A DNA stretch of 37,990 bases from Seison nebaliae (lineage: Eukaryota; Rotifera; Pararotatoria; Seisonacea; Seisonidae). This document shows positions 1-9,300 of this stretch, piece by piece. The DNA lies in contig JALJEE010001129.1 in the NCBI GenBank assembly GCA_023231475.1, positions 1-37,990 on the forward strand. The letters run 5' to 3'. The notes below the pieces were generated by a model. That model was not told the DNA's origin. It saw nothing but the letters and a program-made list of their open reading frames with translations, and ran no database searches. The translations under genes and the position numbers were made by a program. Positions within the stretch are counted from its first letter, which is position 1. The number at the start of each line of letters is the position of its first letter.

Positions 1-1089
1 TCCGTTTATGGTAAGATTATCTATTACAAAAGCTGATGGTTGGTATTTCTGTGGAGGGAGTATAATCAATAATCGCTGGATAGTAACAGCAGCTCATTGT
101 GTAGAGGGAGCGTTAGTTTTGTTTTTAAAATTCAGTTCTTTCGCATTTCGTGAATTATAGAATAACATCATATATTCATGTTGGAGATCATAGAATGGGT
201 GAATGGGATTGGCCAACGGAAGTAAGGATGGAAATTGAAAGTATAGTAATGGTTTAATTTTTCTTGATTAAATGGTATATGTTAGATCTAATACTCTTCT
301 ACCATCAAAATATATAGCATAAAGATTATTTTATCAATCGCTGGAAAATTGTATACGATATAGCATTAATGCGTACCAAAAATGAAATTACTTTTGGTGT
401 TGGGGTTCAACCAATTTGTTTATCTGAGTTTGAGAAGGATATTGGAGATGAAGTCACTGTTGCTGGTTGGGGACAAGTTTCAACAAGTTTTGTTTAATAA
501 TTTTTCTTATTCGCATTATATTTTCATAAATACAAGATGGAAGCACTTCAAATGAACTAAGGAAAGTAAACATTAATATTCAGGCCAACTCGGTATGTTG
601 GGCTAATGATCAAGATGAACAAGATACAATATTTTGTGCTGGGGATATCGATAATGTGAAGGACACTTGCTTTGGAGATAGCGGTGGTCCTTTATATTAT
701 GTCAACAATGGTCGATTTACTTTACTTGGAGTCCTTACTATAACCATAAATGGTTGCATAGGTATAGGTGGTTATATCAAATTGCCATTCTTCAAAGATT
801 GGATGACTACGATTATGAATTCATATCTATAGAACCTGCCTTTCTGGCTTATAATCTACAATTTTCATTCTGTTGAAATGCAGTATAAATTATTATTTCT
901 AATTATATTTACATTATATAATATTTAATATTATTAATTATATTTATGATGTATGCCTGGTTCCAATCTTCTTATTTTATTTCATGTAAGGCTTTTAAGG
1001 AATTATTTAATTATTCCTTTCTTCAATTTTTTTGTCTGAATCTCTTGTGATTTCTGGTTATATCATATACGCCGAAATTAAAAGGCCTA
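1..1089. repeat. Left arm of a 1089-bp inverted repeat
   Basis: Base 1 pairs with base 37990 and the match runs inward to about 1089, opposite 36902. There is no net insertion or deletion, so a position x on the left corresponds to 37991-x on the right. The arm holds the 3' part of a serine protease gene plus about 250 bp of AT-rich 3' flank. Introns and flank are almost unchanged; differences cluster in the last exon. Similarity is lost after the shared 'ccta' at 1086-1089. The arm is cut by the window edge inside an exon, so it probably continues outside. Confidence 0.97.
2..832 (+). CDS. Trypsin-like serine protease, left copy (5'-partial)
   Basis: Secreted S1-family peptidase cut by the window edge. 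Exons read as 2-111, 161-251, 318-486 and 537-832, with introns of 49, 66 and 50 bp, all GT-AG. The first exon encodes the CGGS core and the TAAHC histidine motif. The third has the YDIAL aspartate and PICL, the fourth GDSGGP with the catalytic serine. The triad is therefore intact. The residue six before Ser195 is Asp (DTCFGDS), the trypsin-like S1 determinant. The segment that is usually S-W-G (214-216) reads T-I-T here, so the S1 entrance is unusual. Signal peptide, propeptide and the mature N-terminus lie outside the window. The stop TAG is at 830-832. Mite group 3/6/9-type proteases and other arthropod trypsins are the nearest families I know. Confidence 0.9.
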
Positions 1090-1229
1090 CCCTGGTGTGT
1101 AAAGATCATGGTTACGTTGTGGTCAATCATAGTAAAATTGTGGTCAATCATAATATTACTATTATAGCATGATTATCGTGTAAAAAAGATCTAAAAAAGG
1201 TCATTATATCATGATAAATTTACCACGTT
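1090..1229. other. AT-rich spacer with a short tandem duplication
   Basis: No coding signal. A 15-bp unit, ttgtggtcaatcata, occurs at 1117-1131 and again at 1138-1152 (21-bp period). This lies immediately inside the left inverted-repeat boundary. Confidence 0.6.
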
Positions 1230-1955
1230 TTAACTATAGTAAAAAAATAAGCTAACATTTGCCTGGAGTTTGCGTGAAAAAACTGTTTTCGGAGAAATTT
1301 TATTAAATTGTTTGATGCCAAGATTGATTTTCTTCATAAAACGTTCTTCCAACTTGTAAAGACAGTATTTCGGTTTTTTGATCCAATTTCTGATGATTGT
1401 TTTCCCGACTCCCAAAAACACGCAATGCATGATGTCGATTGGTATATCTAAGATTAGATCAAAATAAGGAATTTTCTCCAAAACAGTATGGCCTTTATGA
1501 TGCATAGAGTCTGTCTTAGATCGGAAAGAAGTATTTGTCGAATGAACACTGCCAATAAAATTCATTCGTTTGTTGATATATGTTGCTCTTAATTCACAAA
1601 ATTTGCAACCTTTCTAACTAATGAATTGAGCAATATTTTTAATCAAAGCTCGAGCATGCAAATCCGCACAGATGAAAATTAGTTTTATTCCAGTCTCCAT
1701 TAATTCTTTCACGAAATCAGTCAACAAAAAATTACCGTTCGGTGTTTCTTTTGAATAATGCAGTGCAGCATAATACACTTTGTGGCAATTTTTTAAAAAT
1801 TTATGAGTATCAGGACTTTGGACCATGGTGAATGAAACAGCCCACAAAGAATATGAAGAGTTCTTAAACAAGCTGATTCCATCAATATGACATGCAATTC
1901 CATGTTCGGAATAATCTAAATTTAACCAGTTTGTTTTTGTAACATAAACTTAAGG
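1230..1955 (-). pseudogene. CACTA/tnp2-like transposase fragment with an in-frame stop
   Basis: One frame is open from about 1955 down to 1230 except for a single TAG at about 1611-1613. The upper part has HIDGISLFKNSS and ICADLHARALIK. After the stop it continues KGCKFCELR, then HHKGHTVLEKIPYFD, DIMHCVFLGV and FSRKL. This order (IDG...LF, C-x2-C, HHKG, P-D-x-MH-x-V-x-LGV) matches the transposase-like proteins common in arthropod genomes and annotated as tnp2/CACTA-related. The N-terminal part and the C-terminus are missing, and I see no terminal repeats. I infer a dead remnant; the family call rests on motif memory. Confidence 0.6.
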
Positions 1956-2513
1956 TATTCTTAATGCCAATATAAAAATAATTAACCGAAAGAAAATTAA
2001 GTTTACGTCGTTGGAAGAGCGTTTCGCATCATCGAGGAAACTTATTTGAAAGTGGATTTAACACTTCTGATAATAATTGATTAATAGAAGTTCTCGAATT
2101 TTTTTGGAAAAAAAATCTTGGTTGAGAATGAACATTAATTTAGATTATCAATAATCCTTTTTTCCACGATCATGTAGCCAATATATTTTTGAACCCAATG
2201 GTCGATTTTCATAATTATTAGCCCTATATTAATCGAGATAATGATAAATTAATCGCTGGGCAATATAGGAAAATTTTTTTAGATAATTTATTTTTAACAG
2301 ATAATTAGAAGCACATATCGGACGGAAAGACTCGACACCTCTAAACTCTAATAGAAAGATGCGAACTATATGAAAAATTGTAGTTTCAATGCGTCGGACA
2401 GAAGCATAATTACCATAGAACATGACAGAACTGAACTATTTGTGAAGGTCGTTGAAGAAGGTCCATAAGAATTATTTAAATTTTTTTTATATTGTAAATA
2501 AATCAACTTATAT
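1956..2513. other. Spacer between transposase remnant and tRNA-Leu
   Basis: AT-rich with frequent stops in all frames. A 64-codon reading frame at 2229-2423 (-) has no recognisable motif. It may be eroded transposon sequence, but nothing can be assigned. Confidence 0.4.
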
Positions 2514-2593
2514 GGTAGCGTGGCCGAGTGGTCTAAGGCGCTGGTTTAAGGCACCAGTCCGAAAGGGCGTGGGTTCGAATCCCACCGCTATCA
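2514..2593 (+). tRNA. tRNA-Leu (anticodon AAG)
   Basis: Acceptor arms GGTAGCG (2514-2520) and CGCTATC (2586-2592) pair with one G-U, followed by an A discriminator. The A box (TGGCCGAGTGG) and B box (GGTTCGAATCC) are standard. The anticodon stem CTGGT/ACCAG encloses a 7-base loop with AAG at 2548-2550, expected to be modified to IAG and read CUU. The long variable arm is typical of a class II leucine tRNA. No intron is present. A run of four T at 2599-2602 can act as the Pol III terminator. Confidence 0.96.
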
Positions 2594-2805
2594 AAAAATT
2601 TTGAAGATGTTAAATGGCACTCCATCTCAATGAATGAACTACAGAACATTCAGTCTTATAAACTACCCTGTTAGCAAAACGTTTCCATTGAAACAATATA
2701 ACGTTAAAAAAGTGTTAATCAGTATACTGATATGCAGCTTTATTCAAAAGTAATTATTATTATTATTTATTAGAGAAATTACCGTAGGGAAAAATTTGAA
2801 AATTA

Positions 2806-3700
2806 GATAAAAAAATTTCGATCTTCGTCAACGTCGATCAATCGATGTAATTCGGTAAGAGAATCCCGATCGATTGGTATAGAATCTGAGGGATCGAAAG
2901 AAAAAATGAAATTTCTGAAATCTTGGAGAAGAATATCGCGAGATAAATCGTAGTATCGAGTAACATGACTAAAGGCTGAGTGATTATGAAAATGATTCAT
3001 GTTGAAACTGTATGAAGTGTAGAAGTTCGATTCCGAAATTTTCCATAAAAATATGGTATCCAGAGAATATAATGGAAGAACCATACTCTTAAAAAGCTTT
3101 AAAAAAGAAGAACGCTTTACATCATTTGTTATGAACATGATCTAACACCATGGAGGATAGACAATCGAGATCAATGGTTGAGTCAAGAAAGATGGTGGAA
3201 GATTTAAGTGGAATCGACGAGAAGGATCGTAAACCGGTTGATAGTAGACAACATTTAGAAGGATTAATATATACACATCGTTGAGTTAGACGTGATGAAA
3301 GAGAGCGATACGATTATTTTAGATGGCGGAGAGATCGATCTACAATCACTATGTCATCTACGGAGACTATGACATGTGGGAACGATGTGATTAATATATG
3401 TATGTCACATGATTCATTCAGATTATGAAGAACCTCATCGATGACTAAACCGAAAATCCAAAGACCGAAAATAGTACCTTGACGGACACCGGAATTAATA
3501 GGAAAAACATTGCTGAATCGGTTGCCTATGACGACACGTCTAACAAATTCGTAACAGAGCTGATGAAGAAATGTGAGGAACGGAGCCTCGACGTTATGAC
3601 GGCGTAGATAATCTAGAGCGAATGACACATCTATAGAGTCGAAAGCATCAAGAAAAAGAAGATGTAGAGAATTTAAAGATTCTTTTCAAAGAAACTTTTT
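2806..3700 (-). pseudogene. Degenerate non-LTR retrotransposon reverse transcriptase
   Basis: Pieces of a reverse transcriptase in more than one frame on the minus strand. In order they are FLDAFDSID (the palm motif with catalytic Asp, about 3655-3630), GVRQG near 3490-3476, and SVDDIVIV near 3361-3338 in place of the catalytic F/YADD. Next comes a frame carrying INPSKC at about 3260, then LPLYSLDTIFLW within 2803-3138. The order matches the finger-palm-thumb region of site-specific non-LTR elements (R2/R4/NeSL-like), which is inference. The frame breaks and missing endonuclease show that it is dead. Confidence 0.7.
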
Positions 3701-3806
3701 AGGGATTCTAATTTATAAAAATTTCATAATTTATTTCCATTTATTCAGGCTGAATGTCGTTCATTTATTCGAGATTAATCGAAATAAATTTCAATTATTA
3801 TTATTA

Positions 3807-4652
3807 TTATTTGAGTTTGATAATTTTATTCGATTGTAATAAATCGATATCCTTCTCGATCTCTCTCAATTTCTGTGTGAGATATTTGATCCGTTCGCCT
3901 TTCACGAACGAATTGAGTGAGAGTGGAAATGATTGAAATTGTCGATGAACGACAGACCACTTATTTCTTAATTTCTCTAATAGATCTTGTCTCTCAGTTT
4001 CCGGAAGAAATTTCCTTTCCTCAGCGATCTCAAATTCTCTTCTCTCATCTGCCTTCTTCTGTTTTTCTAATTCATTTTGTTTTTTAATTCTCTGCATATA
4101 TTTCGGCAATTTTGCGAACCATGGCTTAGTTCTAAACGATTCTGATGAGGCTGGCGCACCAAACACCCAACATTTATTTCTCCGTCTATAAATGAATTCA
4201 GATTGAGGAACAGTCGCTTTTAAATTTTTCGCCATTTCTATGTTATATTTGATGTAGTCCGGTGTTCCTTTCACACTTTTAGTGTCATTTTTAAAATTCT
4301 TGATTTGGATTGTCTCCGATACTTCGTCAACATCATCCTTCTTAATACCCGCTAGTTCAAGATCATCTTTCTCGACTTTTTTCTCTTTTTTTGTAATTAT
4401 CATATCGATCTGTTTCTTAGTTGCTAGCCTGGCCTCGTTAGCTCGTTTCTTTAAAAAATTCGACTTGGTTTCTATTTTGTGATCGGATTCTTTCTTCACT
4501 AAAGATGGAACACTGTCTTGTCGATTATATCGAGAAACATATAATGGTGCTATCTTTTTCTCCAATTGTTCCGGACTTACTTTATCTAACCAATTGTAGA
4601 TACTTTCTTCAGGCTGATTTTGTTTACGCATTCTCCCTGTTGATTGGAACAT
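3807..4652 (-). CDS. ENKUR: Enkurin
   Basis: Single-exon gene of 281 residues. The N-terminus has the short SIYNW patch seen near the start of enkurins, followed by a charged coiled-coil middle. The C-terminal half is the enkurin domain: KPWFAKLPKYMQ, a lysine/glutamate-rich helix, ER-x-LLEKLRNKW, and the closing block QKLREIEKDIDLLQSN. In vertebrates enkurin is an adaptor for TRPC channels and PI3K in sperm and is a ciliary microtubule inner protein. The length fits the family (about 250-280). It lies about 240 bp beyond the stop of the next gene on the same strand. The first ATG gives a complete N-terminus and I see no upstream exon. Confidence 0.85.
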   Translation of the reverse strand: MFQSTGRMRKQNQPEESIYNWLDKVSPEQLEKKIAPLYVSRYNRQDSVPSLVKKESDHKIETKSNFLKKRANEARLATKKQIDMIITKKEKKVEKDDLELAGIKKDDVDEVSETIQIKNFKNDTKSVKGTPDYIKYNIEMAKNLKATVPQSEFIYRRRNKCWVFGAPASSESFRTKPWFAKLPKYMQRIKKQNELEKQKKADERREFEIAEERKFLPETERQDLLEKLRNKWSVVHRQFQSFPLSLNSFVKGERIKYLTQKLREIEKDIDLLQSNKIIKLK

Positions 4653-4896
4653 GATATTAATTGTACGATAATTTTTTCCTAATAGTTTTAAATTTCAATC
4701 GGAGAGATATGAATTGAAATGAAATGAGAATAAATTATTGATTCTCTACTCTTATTTGAATTGAATGGAATTCTCATTTATAGAATATTTAATGAATCTC
4801 ATCTCCATTCAAATTGGATTTCTAATTAATTTTATTAGTATTTATTTTTTTTATTAATTTATTTATTCAAACTCATCTCCCAATGATAAATAGGTT

Positions 4897-5579
4897 TTAT
4901 GTAAATTGTTCAAATTCTCTTTGCCACACTCGATGATTCAATTCCTCCTGCATTCTTGTATATTCGTAATCATTAATCTCTTCATCATGAGGCGTAAGCT
5001 TGGACGAGACGGGTAAACATGAACTACTGTCACTACTGTCAGCATCGGAGGATTGGCAGATTAGTTTGTCCCATAAATTCGCCCGAGATTTCACCGAACC
5101 TGGTAAGACATTTGAATCATTGAAATGAGAATTTGAATTATTGAAAGAATGATTCGCGTTTTCCAGATATTGATTATTATTAAATTTATTTAAATTTAAC
5201 GGTTCAATATTTTTTGGAAATTTCGTTTTATTTGTTGTAGTTGGATATGTTATGGTGGTCATAGATGATGGTAAATCAGCGTCATATTCTTTGTATGTTG
5301 CAAGTGGCAATTGTTCGTCGGATTTATTGGGTGAGAATTGGGAGAAATTGTTTTTCGGTAATTTGGAGAAAGTGAAATTGGAGATGGAAATGGGAGAACG
5401 GTTTTTATGAGTATATACAATTGAACTATTCTTCTGGGAATGAATGACATTTTCATTATCTAAATTTTTCTTCTTTGTCATTTCATGGAAATTTGAATTG
5501 TTTACAATATTTTCTTTAATTGACTTTTGAAAATTTGGAATCGATGACGAACTGATCTGACGGGTTTCGTTGACTGTAA
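4897..5579 (-). CDS. Ser/Asn-rich C-terminal exon, probably of the large Ig-domain gene
   Basis: Open frame ending in a stop at 4897-4899. A clear polypyrimidine acceptor (tctcaatcttacag) precedes 5579, so this is better read as a terminal exon than as an ATG-initiated gene, although an ATG-like start exists at 5598. The product is disordered, Asn/Ser-rich with many potential phosphosites. It ends in the structured-looking patch ANLWDKLI and a charged helix ELNHRVWQREFEQF. Composition matches the upstream exons. I could not find the donor in the right phase that joins it to 5802-6326, so the link is inferred from strand, spacing and style. Function unknown. Confidence 0.5.
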
Positions 5580-5801
5580 GATTGAGACGGAAAGACAAAA
5601 TTAAATGAAATCATGAAACAAACAATCATGAAATGGAGAAGATTTTATTTCATTAAAATTTTTTCATTAATAATTTCGAAAAGGATTCAGTGATGTTATC
5701 GAAAGCATGAAAAGAGAATGAATTTTCAATGGAATGTTTAGTTAATAGAAATATATAGCAAGAATTATTTGAATCAGCAAGTTATTTGGAATGGAATGAG
5801 A

Positions 5802-6326
5802 TTAATGTCTCAAAGCAATGATCAGCTGATTAATTTCATCCATTTTCAATGGGAATTCATCAATTATTCTTAAATTTTGATTTATTCCATTTTCTAATAT
5901 TTCATTATATTGTAATTTATTTTTATAAATCTGATAACGATTAATTTCTTCATTTGTCTTCCTATTCGAATTAGTTGGTTGAAATTTGGATTTGAGAAAT
6001 TTTAAAATTTCTTCATTCGAACTAATCACTTCGTAATAACAATTCGAATTTTTCGATTCTAATGTCAATTTTTGGTTGGTTGTCGTGTTCGGTACGTAAC
6101 GTAGAATATTCGATTTAATACCATGATCTTTCTTCTCATTATTGATGGGTGGTCGTTTCGATGATATACTACAAATCGAATGATTATTTGATGAACAGTC
6201 TTGAGGGATAGCACTATCAGGCGACGTGGATTTTATAGAGTAATCTGATGAAGGAATGTATGATGGAAGTTGAGGAAATATAATATATAAAATATAATTT
6301 GAATTATTTACAAATATACGCCACAC
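5802..6326 (-). CDS. Asn/Ser-rich exon near the 3' end of the large Ig-domain gene
   Basis: Open frame with stop at 5802-5804. The body has low-complexity Ser/Asn/Thr sequence, then a helical, charged tail (NEEINRYQIYKNKLQYNEI, MDEINQLIIALRH). A polypyrimidine-rich stretch ending in AG near 6234 is a possible acceptor. No in-phase donor from the preceding exon (6340-6894) was found. It could be an alternative terminal exon, or the preceding stop at 6340 may end another isoform. No domain is recognised. Confidence 0.45.
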   Translation of the reverse strand: MWRIFVNNSNYILYIIFPQLPSYIPSSDYSIKSTSPDSAIPQDCSSNNHSICSISSKRPPINNEKKDHGIKSNILRYVPNTTTNQKLTLESKNSNCYYEVISSNEEILKFLKSKFQPTNSNRKTNEEINRYQIYKNKLQYNEILENGINQNLRIIDEFPLKMDEINQLIIALRH

Positions 6327-6339
6327 ATAATATAAATAT

Positions 6340-9300
6340 TTAATTGTCTGTTAATTTATTAGTCATTGTTTGAGTGAAATATTCTTTGTATGACGAAGTT
6401 CCGAACGTATTCCATTGTTTCTCATCATTCGCCTTATTAGATTCTGTTAATTTATCAATCTTTACCAAATTATTCGTCTCTTCAATTTGATCATTCACCG
6501 AATGACAACGATTGTGTATAGGAATTCGTTTACTTGTCGTTAACGGAAATGAAATGGAAGTCTTAAAATGACAACGCTCTTCTCGGTTATTAGTCTCGTT
6601 ATTCCTGTTACCATTCTCATTATTAGTATCTTTGTTATCATTGTTGGATGGATCGTTAACAAAATCCATCGAACACGATAATTTAGTTGTGGTTAATTTC
6701 CGATGATGATGGTTTTTTGTCGATGTTATATAATTGGATATATTATCGATATTTTTCTCCTTATTATTCAAATGTGTTATGTTAGTGTGGTCGTTATGTA
6801 ATAGATTTGGAAATGTTTTAGGATCATTCATCAACAATGAAATGTGTATACCTTTCTGATGATTTTCTGGTTGACGGCAAGTTAGACTAGCCTTCTACAT
6901 GAAAAGAACAATAGAAAATAATAATCATCTCTAACAATTGTAAGAAACAGTACTGAGGTTAATAAGGAAATTTTTTAAAAATTATTTTAAGCAAAATTTA
7001 AGATCCGATTGTTAATTCTAAAGGAGAATGATGGAAAATTAACTTTGACAAATGATTTATCTTTCTGATTGTCGAATAACATCTTCAATTTGTTGACTGA
7101 TGGCAAATTGGAATATTCTGTAGTTGAATTATCTTCTATTCGGTTAGTGGAGGGTTTGGCCGTTGGTGACATGTCACGTTCAGCACCTGAATCATAGAAA
7201 TTTTCGTTTAATCCTTTCGATTTATTCAATCCAGATGAATCATCTGTTCTGCTTGATTGTGTCGATGACGTTGAAGTAGAAATAGAATATGTCGGGGAAA
7301 TTGATGTTCTTCTTTCCATGACGTCATTGACGGTAGTCTTGTTAGTTTCAATAAACTGATTCGGATCCACACTTTTTGTTGCGCTAACAACGATCGATGG
7401 TTCGCTTTTTAAATTACTGAAACTTCCAGTTTTCTTTTCGAAGAAATTTCTCACATTCTTTATCGATTGTAATTCGTCAGTGAACGAATTATCGTTCAAA
7501 CCATCCATCGAACGGAATTGTCGACGTTGTTCTAATAAATTTTATCATTTATTAAAAATTAGAAAATTTAAAAAATATTAACGAGAAAATAGAGCAGTAT
7601 TAATTTGTTTTGATGATTTGGGTTGTTTCTCGAAAATTTTCTTCAATTCGGAAACAGCCGGAAAGTTCTGGAAAAAGAATGATAAAAAAGTGTTAAAAAT
7701 TTTTAATATTTTTCATACGCTCAAAAAGTGCGGAAAATAAGAATAACCATCAACTAAGAAAAATGCAATTTTTAAGGAAAACAAATAAAATGTTAGAGAA
7801 CTAGAGAGGATGAAAACTCTTAAAAAACTAAATTTTATTTCTACGAAATTTCCATAAACTGGGATTAAAGTAAAATAAAAAAAAATTAGGTTATTAAAAT
7901 ATCTGAACAATTCTCTGGATAATTCTCTATAAAATTCATATAAAATTGATATTAGTCTAATTTATTTATTAGTCTATCTTTCTTACTTTACATGTGTGAA
8001 CAATTTTATGCTATTGATGGAAACTACATAATAAATTGCGTAAATCGAACATCAGTTTCTTCGTTTTTACTACACATTCGAATCATCACGTTATCAGTTA
8101 ATGAAATGAATTTCGCTTTCTTTTCAAGTTCGATTTGATGAAGGTCTTCATCGTCCGATTTAGTCGATAGATTTTCAACACTCGAACATTTCCATTCTTT
8201 ACAATTGGTGGACGACGTCTTCATTGACGACAACTGATCGTTAATAGGTCGTGGTAGAGAATAAGTTTTGTTAGAAGATCGATCATTCGATGTCTCAAAT
8301 ATATTAATAGTATGAAGTAATTTGTCAGAAATCGTTCGTTGTCGTGATGGATTTATAAATTTCCTTTCTAAATTTATTCTTTCGAAAGAATTGTTCGAAT
8401 CATTGTTTAGACTCATTCGATCGTCGAATGGACAACTATATAAACTAATGAGATGACTTACTTTTACGACATCGTCTCTATCTAATTTATCTGTTTGTTC
8501 AGGTTTGTTGTGAGGGAACTTTAATGAGATTTCATAAAAAAATTTTATGGGGAAAATTGATAAAAACCTTTAATTCCGAAGGTATCTCATATCGTTTAAT
8601 GGTAACACTATAAAAGAGATAAAAATAGAAAAACTATAAAATTGATATAACATTGGTTCGTCGTTTGATGATAATTCGTCATTTTCCTCCATTATTTTTG
8701 AATGAATTAAACGATTATCGATTTCATTATTATGATTTGTCTTTTTTGACATTACATCCGAATTCGTTTCTTTAATTGTTATATCTTTTATTAATGAAAT
8801 TTTCTCAGAATTCTCTTCTGATTCTGAAAGTTTTACGTCGTTTCTACTATGATGAATTTCTTCTATTTCTTCTTCTTCTTCGTCGTCGTTATCGTCATCA
8901 TTTTCTTCATTTTCTGTTTCATTTTCACTCGATATTTCGTCGGGTATCTCATTATTTTGATTGTTTGTTGTCTCATCGATCAATTGATTGTTAGTAATGA
9001 TTTCTTTGAGCTTAGTTGTTTGGGGATCGGTAGAGAGAGTCAATTCGGATAATGAAGTTCCATTAACATCTTCATCTTCACATTTATTTATTATCGATTT
9101 TGTCTGATAATCCACTGAACGTTCTCCCATAACGAGAGTTGACGATTGGTTTCTACCAATTTGACTATCATAAGTTTTACTCATTTCATTGATTTGAATC
9201 GCATATCCACAATTATCTATTTGTAATGTATTAACTTCCGACGCTTTATCTATTATCATTATTGACGATATTTGAAAATCATTAAATATTAATTATATTC

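Noticed and set aside
1..1089. Reading the inverted repeats as terminal repeats of a giant transposon
   Set aside because: The arms contain a host protease gene cut mid-exon at the window edge and continue outward, and the interior has housekeeping genes with no transposase or polymerase for such an element.
8460..8486. Intron starting at the strong GTAAGT near 8461 in the large gene
   Set aside because: The frame reads straight through it and joins the downstream coding exon in phase; excision would break the frame.
8776..9052. Plus-strand frames opposite the acidic coding tract
   Set aside because: They are mirror images of Glu/Asp/Asn codons of the large Ig gene and have the Leu/Phe/Val bias of antisense low-complexity sequence.
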